The position numbers and the translations under genes are program-made. 32,023 nucleotides of DNA from Verrucomicrobiota bacterium (GTDB lineage Bacteria; Verrucomicrobiota; Verrucomicrobiia; Limisphaerales; SXTU01): the NCBI GenBank assembly GCA_016235545.1, contig JACRKB010000292.1, forward strand, positions 1 to 32,023, written 5' to 3'. Numbering within the stretch: the first letter of the stretch is position 1; the number at the start of each line of letters is the position of its first letter. Under the pieces are notes generated by a model, which had not been told where the DNA came from, did not search any database, and saw only the letters and a program-made list of their open reading frames with translations. Positions 24,839 through 32,023 of this stretch are shown piece after piece.

Positions 24839-25771
24839 ATGGCTGACAAATCCATTTTTATCGCAGGACATCGCGGGCTGGCGGGCAGCGCGTTGCTGCG
24901 GCACTACACACGGCTCCCCGGCTGGCGGGTCATCACCCGCACCCACGCGGAGCTGGAGCTGGAGGACACCGCGGCCGTGCGCGCGTTCTTCGCGCAGGAG
25001 CGGCCCACGCACGTCGTGCTCGCCGCTGCGCGCGTGGGCGGCATCCACGCCAACCGCACCTTCCAGGTCGAGTTCCTCCTCGACAACCTCCGCATCCAAA
25101 ACAATGTCATCGAGGCCGCCGCCGACTTTGGCGTGGCGAAGCTGCTCTTCCTCGGCAGCTCGTGCGTGTATCCCAAGCACGCCCCGCAGCCGATCAGCGA
25201 GGACGCCTTGCTCACCAGCGCGCTGGAGCCGACGAACGAGGGCTACGCGCTGGCCAAGATCGCCGGCCTGAAGCTCTGCGCCTACTACCGCCGCCAATAC
25301 GGGCGGGACTTCATCAGCGCGATGCCCACGAACCTCTACGGGCCGAATGACAACTTCGACCTGGAGAAATCCCATGTGCTGCCCGCGCTCCTGCGCAAGT
25401 TTCACGAGGCGAAGGCCGCCCAAGCTCCGGCGGTCGCGCTCTGGGGCACCGGCTCGCCGCGCCGGGAGTTTTTGCACGCGGACGACTTCGCCGAGGCCTG
25501 CGCCGCGCTGATGGACAGCTACGAGTCCGACCAGCCCATCAACGTGGGCGTGGGTCAGGACGTGACCCTGCGCGAGCTGGCGGAGTTGATTCGTGGCATC
25601 GTGAGCTACCCCGGCGAGATCGTCTGGGACAGCACGATGCCCGACGGCACGCCGCGCAAGCTGCTGGACGTGACCCGCATCAACGCGCTCGGTTGGAAGG
25701 CGCGCATCCCGCTGGCCGAGGGCATCCGCAGCACCTACGAGTGGTATTTGAAAAACTCCCCCGGGAAGTGA
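24839..25771 (+). CDS. fcl: GDP-L-fucose synthase (NAD-dependent epimerase/reductase)
   Basis: Converts GDP-4-keto-6-deoxymannose to GDP-L-fucose with NADPH, for surface polysaccharide. The 310-residue product from ATG 24839 (MADKSIFIAGHRGLAGSALL) has the Rossmann GxxGxxG at 10-16, AAARVGGIHANR at 62-73, catalytic S107 and C109 in GSSCVYP, the YxxxK pair Y136/K140 in GYALAKIAGLK, TNLYGPNDNFDLEKSHVLPAL, and SPRREFLHADDFAEAC. This set of motifs separates it from other epimerases. The gmd partner is not in the window. The open frame runs 39 codons further upstream without family similarity. With the nucleotidyltransferase at 18361 it points to sugar-nucleotide supply, though they are not in one operon. 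Confidence 0.94.
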   Translation: MADKSIFIAGHRGLAGSALLRHYTRLPGWRVITRTHAELELEDTAAVRAFFAQERPTHVVLAAARVGGIHANRTFQVEFLLDNLRIQNNVIEAAADFGVAKLLFLGSSCVYPKHAPQPISEDALLTSALEPTNEGYALAKIAGLKLCAYYRRQYGRDFISAMPTNLYGPNDNFDLEKSHVLPALLRKFHEAKAAQAPAVALWGTGSPRREFLHADDFAEACAALMDSYESDQPINVGVGQDVTLRELAELIRGIVSYPGEIVWDSTMPDGTPRKLLDVTRINALGWKARIPLAEGIRSTYEWYLKNSPGK

Positions 25772-25876
25772 CGGGCTGGGGCGCGGGAGCGGGCCCGCAG
25801 CCAGTCGTGCTGCGCTCTGGGCAAGGCCTGTGAAAACAGCTTTTCCGCAATCGCAGACCGCGTTACAACCACGCCC

Positions 25877-26983
25877 ATGACCCGCGCACTCGCACTGTTC
25901 CTCGCCATTTCCCCGCTCCTGCTCGTTGCCGCCGAGAACCTCCCGCCCGTCGGGATGCCCCGTCTGGCACGCACAAATCTTCTCGTATATCGCGACGTGG
26001 CCGGCCGCATCCAGCCGGTGAAGTCGCCCAAGGACTGGCTGCACCGGCGAGCGGAGATCGTGCGCGGCATGGAGCGCGTGATGGGTTTGCTGCCCGGCAG
26101 CGAGAAGCGCTGCGCGCTGGACGTGAAGGTGGAGGAGGAGACCGACTGCGGCAGCTATGTCCGGCGGCTCATCACATATCAGAGTCAGCTGGGCGGGCGC
26201 GTGCCCGCCTTCCTGCTGATTCCAAAGGCTGCGTTGGACGGGAAGCAGAAAGCCCCCGCCGTCCTCTGCCTGCACGGCACAGACAACAAAACCGGCCACG
26301 GAGTCGTCGTCGGTCTCGGCGGCAAGCCGAACCGCCAATACGCCGCGGAGCTTGCGGAGCGCGGCTTCGTCACGCTCGCGCCCTCGTATCCGCTGCTGGC
26401 GAACTACCAGCCCGACATCAAGGCGCTGGGCTGGGAGAGCGGCACGCTCAAGGCCGTGTGGGATAATCTGCGGGGACTTGATTTGCTGGAGTCGCTGCCG
26501 TTCGTCAACGCCAAGGTTGGCTTCGGCACGATCGGCCACTCGCTCGGCGGGCACAACTCGATTTACACAGCCGTCTTCGACAAGCGAATACAGGTCATCG
26601 TCTCCAGTTGCGGCCTGGATTCCTACCTAGACTACTACGATGGCAATCCGAAGAACTGGGAGCCGGAGCGCGGCTGGTGCCAGACCCGCTACATGCTCAA
26701 GCTCGCGGGCTATCGAGGGCGGCTGGAGGAAATCCCCTTCGACTTCCACGAAATGGTCGCCGCTCTCGCGCCGCGCGTGTGCTTCATCAACGCGCCCATC
26801 AAGGACTCGAACTTCAAGTGGGACAGTGTGGACCGCGTGGCCGCTGCTGCCGCGCAGATTTACAAGCTGCACGGCAAGCCGGGAAACCTGCTCGTCGAGC
26901 ACCCCGACTGCGACCACGACTTCCCTGACGCGATGCGCGAGAAGGCTTACAAGCTTTTCGAGACCCACCTGCGCGCGCCGTAG
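25877..26983 (+). CDS. Secreted alpha/beta-hydrolase (acetyl esterase / dienelactone-hydrolase type)
   Basis: A 368-residue exported hydrolase. It begins with a signal peptide (MTRALALFLAISPLLLVAAE). The alpha/beta-hydrolase fold covers about 90-368: strand and oxyanion region PAVLCLHGTDN at 127-137, nucleophile S222 in TIGHSLGGHNS, a probable acid in FINAPIKDSNF, and the histidine in PDCDHDFPDA near the end. The N-terminal VKSPKDWLHRRAEIVRGM segment is typical of PVC secreted 'prolyl oligopeptidase-like / acetyl xylan esterase' proteins. It likely removes acyl groups from plant or algal polysaccharide, but this is inference. It follows fcl by 105 bp in the same direction with no functional link. 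It converges with rsmD. Confidence 0.85.
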   Translation: MTRALALFLAISPLLLVAAENLPPVGMPRLARTNLLVYRDVAGRIQPVKSPKDWLHRRAEIVRGMERVMGLLPGSEKRCALDVKVEEETDCGSYVRRLITYQSQLGGRVPAFLLIPKAALDGKQKAPAVLCLHGTDNKTGHGVVVGLGGKPNRQYAAELAERGFVTLAPSYPLLANYQPDIKALGWESGTLKAVWDNLRGLDLLESLPFVNAKVGFGTIGHSLGGHNSIYTAVFDKRIQVIVSSCGLDSYLDYYDGNPKNWEPERGWCQTRYMLKLAGYRGRLEEIPFDFHEMVAALAPRVCFINAPIKDSNFKWDSVDRVAAAAAQIYKLHGKPGNLLVEHPDCDHDFPDAMREKAYKLFETHLRAP

Positions 26984-26989
26984 CAGGTA

Positions 26990-27023
26990 GCCTCCGAGGT
27001 AAGGAGGCGGACGCGTCCGTTTT
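26990..27023. terminator. Possible bidirectional terminator between convergent genes
   Basis: GCCTCC (26990-26995) pairs with GGAGGC (27003-27008), and the perfect palindrome CGGACGCGTCCG (27008-27019) is followed by TTTT. The site lies between the hydrolase stop (+) and the rsmD stop (-), whose stop codon overlaps the T-run. Confidence 0.4.
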
Positions 27024-27597
27024 ACGCGCACCGCAGGAAGCGCATCCACGAGTCGCCGTGCTTCATCGTCTTCCGCTCGTCCCAAGTCGGCGGCACTTCG
27101 AGCGTGTCGCGCTTCGAGTGGCCGAGGATGAAGAGGCCGCCGGGCGCGAGCAGCTTCGGCAGATTGGGGTCATCGAGAAGCCGTTGCGCGAAGGACTCCG
27201 AGCGCTTGCCGACGTTCTTCTCGCCATAGGGCGGGTCGGCGAGGATGAGGTCGAAGATCACGCCGTTCGCGACGAGTTGCGGCATCGCGACAAACACGTC
27301 CTGCACGCGCAGGTGGAACTTCTCCCGTGGCAGTCGGGCATCAATGACGTTCTGCTCGATGAACCGCGCGTGCCGCGACGACAGCTCCACGCACACCGCG
27401 TCCGCTGCGCCGCGGCTCAGGCATTCCAGGCTCAACGCGCCCGTGCCGCCGAACAGCTCCAGCACGCGCGCGTCCAGCACGCGCTCGCCGAGGCTGTTGA
27501 AGACCGCCTGCCGCACGAGGTCGGGCGTGGGCCGCACGTCGAGGCCTTTGGGAGCCTTGAGAATGCAGTTGGCAGCGGTGCCGCTGATGATGCGCAT
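27022..27597 (-). CDS. rsmD: 16S rRNA (guanine(966)-N(2))-methyltransferase
   Basis: SAM-dependent enzyme that methylates G966 of 16S rRNA in the 30S subunit. The 191-residue product starts at ATG 27597: MRIISGTAANCILKAPKGLD. It has the family hallmark RPTPDLVRQAVFNSL (22-36), the SAM-binding motif VLELFGGTGALSLECLSRGA (near 45-64), and the N2-methyltransferase catalytic motif ADPPYG near 125-130. An upstream extension of the frame lies in a palindromic repeat and is not coding. coaD, its common partner, is absent. Identification is firm. Confidence 0.94.
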   Translation of the reverse strand: MRIISGTAANCILKAPKGLDVRPTPDLVRQAVFNSLGERVLDARVLELFGGTGALSLECLSRGAADAVCVELSSRHARFIEQNVIDARLPREKFHLRVQDVFVAMPQLVANGVIFDLILADPPYGEKNVGKRSESFAQRLLDDPNLPKLLAPGGLFILGHSKRDTLEVPPTWDERKTMKHGDSWMRFLRCA

Positions 27598-27663
27598 GGG
27601 CCAAGCGTGCGGCAGTGACAGCGGGAAGTCAGGCAGATTGAACGTGAGCCGGGAGCGGAACCC

Positions 27664-27806
27664 GACCGGTAGGGTGAGACTCCGTCGAACCCCATCTGCC
27701 GACGAAGGAGGCGCGAGCGAAGCGAGCATCTTGGTTGGGCGTGGGCTTTTCCGGGAAGCTCGCTTCGCCGCGCTCGAAATGGGGCTCGACGGAGTCTCGC
27801 CCTACC
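27664..27806. repeat. Palindromic element GGTAGGGxGAGACTCCGTCGA
   Basis: The left end (about 27665-27696; GGTAGGGTGAGACTCCGTCG) and the right end (about 27774-27806; CGACGGAGTCTCGCCCTACC) are inverted repeats with few mismatches over more than 30 bp. Within it, AGCGAAGCGAGC (about 27716) and GCTCGCTTCGCC (about 27762) form a second dyad. It occupies the gap between rsmD and the PA14 gene. Confidence 0.85.
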
Positions 27807-27837
27807 GGGCGAGGCGGCTCGACGTGCGTTTGGCAGC

Positions 27838-30800
27838 TCACTTGAACTGCGCGCGGGCGCGTTTCTCAATGAAGACGCGGGCGTCGGCCAGAAGCCTCTC
27901 GCTGGTCAGCTTCTTCTCGGTGGATTGCGCGACGAGCGATTCTGCGCTCTGCACGGCGCGCTTGCGCAAGTCCACATCCGTGTTCGCCCGGCCGAGGACG
28001 CCGTCGGCGCTGGCTTGCCGGAGCTTTAATTGGCTTCGCTCCTGCGCAAGCCTCAGGACGGCGTTTCCGACGTCGTTGGTTTCCTTCTCCAAGGTCTTCC
28101 GGGCCGATTCCAAATCCCTCACCTTCGTGCTTAACACGGCGACCTGTTGCTCACGCGCGGCCTTGGCGGTCGCGAGCCTGGCCTCGACCAGCTTCAACTG
28201 CTCCTCGGCCTTGGCGCGGGACTCCTTCATCTCACGCTCGATTTTCTCGCAGGTCGCCTGGGCGGTTTTCGCGGTGGCGGACCTGGCCTTGGACTCAGCA
28301 ACCAAGCGGTCCAGCTCGCGCTTCGTGGTGTTGGTGGGAGCGGCCTTCCAAGCAGCTTCCGCCTTTGCCCGCGCGGCCTCGGTCTGCTCGGCTGAAAGCG
28401 CTGCGCTCCTGCGCGCGCTCTCGGCGGAACGGACCCGCGTGACCTCCTCCGTCTTTGTCTGCTCCAGCTTGCGGCGCGCACTGGCAAGCGCGGCGTCGGC
28501 GGCGGCCACCTCGCCGTTCAACTTCGCCTGCGTCGCGTCCCGGTGTTGGACGGCTGCGTTCCACTCCTTTGCACGCTGCGTGAACTCGGCCTTCCGTTGC
28601 TCGTGCGCGGCCTTGGCATGATCGGCCTCTGTGGACTTTGCGCCCGCTTCCTTTGCGGCTCTCTTCGCGTCGGCCTGGAGCGATTCGGCTTTCGCCTCGG
28701 CGTCCTTCAGGTCGTTGCGTGCGCGGGCGAGCTGGTCTTGGTAGTCGGCGAGCTTGGCCGTCGCGATCTTGAGCGAGCGCTCCGCTTCGGCCACGGCACC
28801 CAGCTCGGTGCGGATTCGACGCTGCTCGTCGTCGTCCATCCGGGCGCGTTTGTCGTTCTCGGCGGCGACGAGGTTTCGGACAGCCTCGGCCTTGGTCTTC
28901 CACTCGCGCTCCGCGGCGGAATCCACCTTCGCGACCTCGGCGTGCAACGAACTCGGCCCGAGGCGAAGCGCGGCGGAGAAGAGGTTGGTGCCGCTGCCTT
29001 GGCGCAACTCGATGAGTTCCTGCGCGGGCACGCGGTAGCCGCGCAGCGTGGCGTCCTCCATCGTAAGGCCCTCGGCGGACATCGCGAACTTCTTCACCAG
29101 CAGCACCGAGCCGTCGCTGGACTTGACGCGAAACGTCGGTGCGCCTGGCGCTGGGTCGCGCAGGATGACGGCGACGACTTCGTAGGTCGCGTCGAAGAAC
29201 TTTAAGCCAAACAGGACGGAACTCATCTTCACGCGTCCGCGCTCGAAGCCCTTGAACTCGCCGTCCACGAAGTCGCCGTTGACCAGCAGCACGCCGGCGC
29301 GGCCCGGCTCGATTTTCGCGGCGCGCTGGGCGGAGAGGTTTTGGAAGACGATGCGCGCAGCGTTGACGGTGGAGAGGGAGAAGTCCCTTTGCGCCCCGCC
29401 GAATTGCAGCGACGTGTCGTCCGCCGAGGCGAGAGGCGCGGCGAGGAAGGAGCCGTCCCACGTCACGACGCCGCGGTCGAGGCCGAGGCGGCGCTCGCCG
29501 GGCGCGGGCGTGCTCGGGGCGTTCGGCGGATAGAGGCGGGCCGCGGGGATGACGCCGACGGGCGTGGACGGACTGCTCCACTTGAGCTTCGCCATCGCGG
29601 GCGGCTTGGCCGAGAAATACTCGATGGTGAGCGGGTAGAATTGCCCGGCGTTGAGGGACGTGGGCAGGCTCACGAGCGTCGTGGACTGTTGCCGCCACTC
29701 GTCAATGATTTGCCGGTCGCCGAGCCAGACGCGCACGCCGTCGTCGGCCTCGACGTGGAAGGTGTAGTTCTCCGAGTGCTGCGCCTGCACCTGGCCGGTC
29801 CAGCGCACGGAGAAATCCTCCGTCGGCACACCGGGCGCGGCGGGTTTGTCGGCCCAGTCGAAGTTCACTTGTGCGTCGAGGCGCTTAAGGACTTCGCCGG
29901 AGCAGTCGGCACGGGAGAAGTAAGTGCCAAGCAAGCCGTGCTGCGGCTTGCGCGCGCCCGACTCGGCGGGGCGCGACGGCGTGAGCACATCGGCGGGGAT
30001 GGGCACCTTGCGCTGCGACGCGCTGCTCCAGAGCAGGCGCATCCGGGCCTCCTTGCTCGTGCTGAAGTGTTCGAGGCGCAGGTCGTATTTCTGCCCGGCG
30101 GTGAGCGGGACAACGGTGCTGTAGAACTCGCCCGGCTTGTCGTTCCACTGGTTGAGGATGAGCTGGCCGTCGAGCCACAGCCTCGCGCCGCCGCCGGCCT
30201 CGATGTGGAAGGTGTAGCTCTCCGTGAACTGCGCGGCGACCTGTCCGCTCCAACGCGCGCTGAAACTCTGCGCGGGCACGTCCGGCACCGGCGCGTTCTC
30301 GCCCCAGTTGAAATCGAGCTGCGGTTCAATGCGCGTGACGGCGCTGCTGCTGTCGAGTTCCGTGCGGCGGTAATAGGCGGCGAGCAGGCCGCGCGTGGGC
30401 GCGGTGTCGGCGGGCTTCGTGCCGAGCGCGGCGTGAAGCTGGTTGCGCGGGACGATGCTCTTCGGGATGCCAGGGCCGGTCCACGAGAGGCGGAGACGGG
30501 CGGGGCCGAGGTTGTCGTAGTATTCGAGGCGGAGGTCGTAGCGCTGGCCGGCAGTCAGCTCGATGTCGCCGGAGATTTCCGTGCTGTCGGCCACGCGCCA
30601 GGCGTCGCAGATGAGGCGATCGGCCAGCCAGAGCCGCGCACCGTCATCGGCGTCGAGGTGGAAAGTGAACTTGCCGGAGACGGGCGCTTCGAGCTGCCCG
30701 GCCCAGCGCGCGCTGAAGTAATCCTTCTGCACGCCGGGAATCGGCTCGCCGGTCTCCCAGTCGAAGTTGACCGTCTCGTCGAGGCGATGCACCGCGCGCC

Positions 30801-31137
30801 CGCTCAAGTCCACGCGCTCGTAGTAGGTGCCGAGCAGGCCATTGCCGCGACCCTTCATCAACGCGGCGACCTCGGGCGGCAGGCTGTTGGCCGCGCCGCT
30901 GGTGAAGACGGCCTGCTCGACGCTCGCGAGCGGGAACTTCTGCTGCGCGCCGTTGAGCAGGGTGATTTTGACCCCGGCGGGCGCGTCGAGCTGGACGGTG
31001 CCTTCGAGGAACTTGCCGTCACGAGTGCGGAGGGAGCCGGCGTGGGCGGCGAGGGCGGTGGCGCAGGCGAGGAAGCAGAGAAATGCCCGCGGAACACGCG
31101 GATGGGCGCGGATGGGGACGGGGCGAGCGCGAGTCAC
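27838..31137 (-). CDS. Secreted triple-PA14, coiled-coil protein
   Basis: A 1099-residue exported protein, not assignable to a characterised family. From GTG 31137 it has an Arg-rich signal peptide (FLCFLACATALAAHAG, cleavage near residue 33). A small beta module follows (about 35-80, RTRDGKFLEGTV), then three PA14 domains (about 99-232, 250-380 and 400-536), each beginning GLLGTYY-like and containing FHxDADDGxRLWL-type strands; PA14 usually binds carbohydrate. Residues about 540-740 repeat modules like the first (TWDGSFLAAPLA, LVNGDFVDGEFKG). The last 340 residues are an Ala/Lys/Glu-rich coiled coil. It looks like an extracellular adhesin or scaffold. GTG was chosen because the upstream frame crosses a palindromic element. 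Confidence 0.8.
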   Translation of the reverse strand: MTRARPVPIRAHPRVPRAFLCFLACATALAAHAGSLRTRDGKFLEGTVQLDAPAGVKITLLNGAQQKFPLASVEQAVFTSGAANSLPPEVAALMKGRGNGLLGTYYERVDLSGRAVHRLDETVNFDWETGEPIPGVQKDYFSARWAGQLEAPVSGKFTFHLDADDGARLWLADRLICDAWRVADSTEISGDIELTAGQRYDLRLEYYDNLGPARLRLSWTGPGIPKSIVPRNQLHAALGTKPADTAPTRGLLAAYYRRTELDSSSAVTRIEPQLDFNWGENAPVPDVPAQSFSARWSGQVAAQFTESYTFHIEAGGGARLWLDGQLILNQWNDKPGEFYSTVVPLTAGQKYDLRLEHFSTSKEARMRLLWSSASQRKVPIPADVLTPSRPAESGARKPQHGLLGTYFSRADCSGEVLKRLDAQVNFDWADKPAAPGVPTEDFSVRWTGQVQAQHSENYTFHVEADDGVRVWLGDRQIIDEWRQQSTTLVSLPTSLNAGQFYPLTIEYFSAKPPAMAKLKWSSPSTPVGVIPAARLYPPNAPSTPAPGERRLGLDRGVVTWDGSFLAAPLASADDTSLQFGGAQRDFSLSTVNAARIVFQNLSAQRAAKIEPGRAGVLLVNGDFVDGEFKGFERGRVKMSSVLFGLKFFDATYEVVAVILRDPAPGAPTFRVKSSDGSVLLVKKFAMSAEGLTMEDATLRGYRVPAQELIELRQGSGTNLFSAALRLGPSSLHAEVAKVDSAAEREWKTKAEAVRNLVAAENDKRARMDDDEQRRIRTELGAVAEAERSLKIATAKLADYQDQLARARNDLKDAEAKAESLQADAKRAAKEAGAKSTEADHAKAAHEQRKAEFTQRAKEWNAAVQHRDATQAKLNGEVAAADAALASARRKLEQTKTEEVTRVRSAESARRSAALSAEQTEAARAKAEAAWKAAPTNTTKRELDRLVAESKARSATAKTAQATCEKIEREMKESRAKAEEQLKLVEARLATAKAAREQQVAVLSTKVRDLESARKTLEKETNDVGNAVLRLAQERSQLKLRQASADGVLGRANTDVDLRKRAVQSAESLVAQSTEKKLTSERLLADARVFIEKRARAQFK

Positions 31138-31178
31138 AGGGAAGGGGTGAGGATGAGGGATGGTGCGAAGTTGGTCCG

Positions 31179-31324
31179 GGTGGAACGGGCCACCGGCCCG
31201 TTGCGGCGGGTGACCCGCCCGCCGCTGTTGATGCGCCGAGCGCGACCCGATGAGTTCGAGCGTTGGCTGTGCCGAAGGTCGGCGGCAGGTTGCCGCCGAG
31301 AACGGCCAGGTTGGCCGTTCCACC
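31179..31324. repeat. Palindromic GGTGGAACGG element upstream of the PA14 gene
   Basis: The ends GGTGGAACGGGCCACCGGCC (from 31179) and GGCCAGGTTGGCCGTTCCACC (to 31324) are imperfect inverted repeats. Inside are three small hairpins: ACGGGCC-ACC-GGCCCGT, GGCGGG-TGA-CCCGCC and CGGCGGC-AGGTT-GCCGCCG. It lies 42 bp before the GTG start and probably pushes the promoter outside or within it. Confidence 0.85.
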
Positions 31325-31422
31325 CTGCATCGGCAGGGACGCCTTGGTCGAGGGTGGCCGAGTGAAAGCAGTAGGATGCGGAGCCGGCTTGAAGTGCTGC
31401 CCGCCTTACCCCCTCACCCCGG

Positions 31423-31449
31423 CCCTCTCCCCCGATGGGGGCGAGGGAG
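31423..31449. repeat. CCCTCTCCCCC/GGGGGCGAGGG hairpin
   Basis: CCCTCTCCCCC pairs with GGGGGCGAGGG around a short GAT loop. It is preceded by CCCTCACCCCGG, giving a C-rich unit of about 7 bases. It lies 28 bp beyond the stop of the next gene. It may act as a terminator, but there is no T-run. Nothing else is seen in 31325-31477. Confidence 0.6.
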
Positions 31450-31477
31450 TGGCAAAAGTTTGCTACCGGCAAGCGAT

Positions 31478-31858
31478 TCATAATTTTGGTAACGACTCAG
31501 ATTCAACCCACTTCAACTCATCCTGATTCTCGAAGCGACCGCCAGATGGGCACATGACAACCACGTCGAGATACTTGGTCGTTTCGCATTTGGGGCAAAT
31601 TGCGGTCGGGCGTTCCTTCTCCCGAAGGAGCACCAACCAGACAAGCGTGCCAACGGCGATAGCAGCGGGCGCGCGGTTAAGCCATTCTTCAGACGGTGTC
31701 AGGGTCTTAAGCGTGCGAGTCCGACGCTCGCCCCCTGTGTAGAAGAGAACGAGGAAGATACTCACGAGAGCCCCGCAAATGGCTGCCTCTTTGACACGCC
31801 GCCTCAGCCGTTCTTTGCGGCGAAGTTCCAACTCATCCGGTGTGCATGGCACCCACAT
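31478..31858 (-). CDS. Small two-TM membrane protein with CPxC metal-ribbon-like tail
   Basis: I do not recognise the family. The 126-residue product begins MWVPCTPDELELRRKERLRR, with a basic first segment, a membrane helix at about 26-41 (AICGALVSIFLVLFY), a second at about 63-78 (APAAIAVGTLVWLVLL), and a cytoplasmic C-terminus with CPKC at 88-91 and another Cys at 103 (VMCPSGG), suggestive of an incomplete zinc ribbon. I chose the ATG at 31858 because AGGAG stands 7 bases upstream, a clear Shine-Dalgarno sequence and one of the few in this window; it overlaps the stop codon of the preceding gene, pointing to translational coupling. A GTG five codons earlier would destroy that site. Confidence 0.75.
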   Translation of the reverse strand: MWVPCTPDELELRRKERLRRRVKEAAICGALVSIFLVLFYTGGERRTRTLKTLTPSEEWLNRAPAAIAVGTLVWLVLLREKERPTAICPKCETTKYLDVVVMCPSGGRFENQDELKWVESESLPKL

Positions 31859-31869
31859 GCAAGTTCTCC

Positions 31870-32023
31870 TCACCGCTGATAAAGCGGGATGTAGTGATAC
31901 GGCATCGCCAGAATCATCGTGTAGACCGCCGTGCAGAAGGTCGGGCCGACGCCGCCGCGACCGCGCGCTTCCCAGTAGGCCACGTCGCCCTGCTTCACGA
32001 CTTGCGCGAGGAGGATGTCCTTC
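31870..32023 (-). CDS. Prenyltransferase/squalene-cyclase-like repeat protein, C-terminal end only
   Basis: The last 50 residues of a gene that begins outside the window. The visible part ends TAVYTMILAMPYHYIPLYQR. Endings of the form 'P.Y.TAMA.L.L..PY.YLPIYQR' are typical, as I recall, of planctomycete and verrucomicrobial secreted proteins with terpene-cyclase-type alpha/alpha-toroid repeats, whose substrate is mostly unknown. The short length allows only a tentative call. The stop TGA lies 11 bp before the next start codon and overlaps its Shine-Dalgarno sequence, so the two genes are an operon. Confidence 0.55.
   Translation of the reverse strand, partial: KDILLAQVVKQGDVAYWEARGRGGVGPTFCTAVYTMILAMPYHYIPLYQR

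Noticed and set aside
24776-26554. Open frame of 592 codons on the minus strand
   Set aside because: Antisense to fcl and the secreted hydrolase, both of which have clear motifs on the plus strand.
29341-31365. Open frame of 674 codons on the plus strand
   Set aside because: Antisense to the PA14 gene, and it crosses a palindromic element; no motif seen.

Overview
The window looks like chromosomal DNA from a GC-rich member of the Verrucomicrobiota, probably near the Pedosphaera/Limisphaerales group. This rests on recalled family features, not a search. The signs are a PVC-type beta-propeller/HEAT/cytochrome protein (19818-22961), a triple-PA14 secreted protein, secreted planctomycete/verrucomicrobial-type hydrolases, A-rich leaders without Shine-Dalgarno sequences in front of groES and groEL, and very many intergenic hairpin repeats. 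No phage, plasmid, CRISPR array or complete insertion sequence was seen.

Layout. Positions 1-7658 are a minus-strand block: a cysteine desulfurase cut by the window edge, a class I glutamine-amidotransferase-like peptidase (C26), a conserved small protein, a tiny membrane protein, ispF, an FHA-GAF-cyclase-like signalling protein, a complete cysteine desulfurase and holB. Positions 7659-9131 are a decayed zone: a truncated, frameshifted alpha/beta-hydrolase pseudogene, tRNA-Ser(GGA), an integrase N-terminal remnant and repeat elements. Then come a PAS-AraC regulator (+), a secreted esterase with a C-terminal FN3 domain (-), and the chaperone cluster dnaK-groES-groEL (+), which ends in a strong terminator. 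After a repeat-rich gap come aroK and queG (+, overlapping by 4 bp), a sugar nucleotidyltransferase (-), tRNA-Ala(CGC) (+), the large cytochrome-type protein (+), def and parB (-), a GDP-fucose synthase and a secreted hydrolase (+), rsmD (-), the PA14/coiled-coil protein (-), a small two-TM protein (-) and the C-terminus of a probable squalene-cyclase-like repeat protein (-).

Most genes are housekeeping: Fe-S/sulfur supply, isoprenoid precursors, replication clamp loading, chaperones, shikimate pathway, tRNA queuosine modification, protein N-terminal processing, chromosome segregation and rRNA methylation. Between them sit envelope and secreted proteins and sugar-nucleotide enzymes.

The most unusual content is the repeats. 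At least five loci carry short tandem units of 7 (or 8) bases in two arms of opposite orientation, so each locus can fold into a hairpin. The unit sequence differs at each locus while the length and inverted layout are kept. Two coding regions carry in-frame heptamer runs: queG has a two-armed insertion of about 27 codons, and the first cysteine desulfurase has an 11-codon run. Other palindromic elements of about 120-160 bp, with imperfect terminal inverted repeats, occupy most remaining gaps, often right at stop codons. One of these families is present twice (9904-10047 and 19556-19709). These repeats are the best candidate for something undescribed here.
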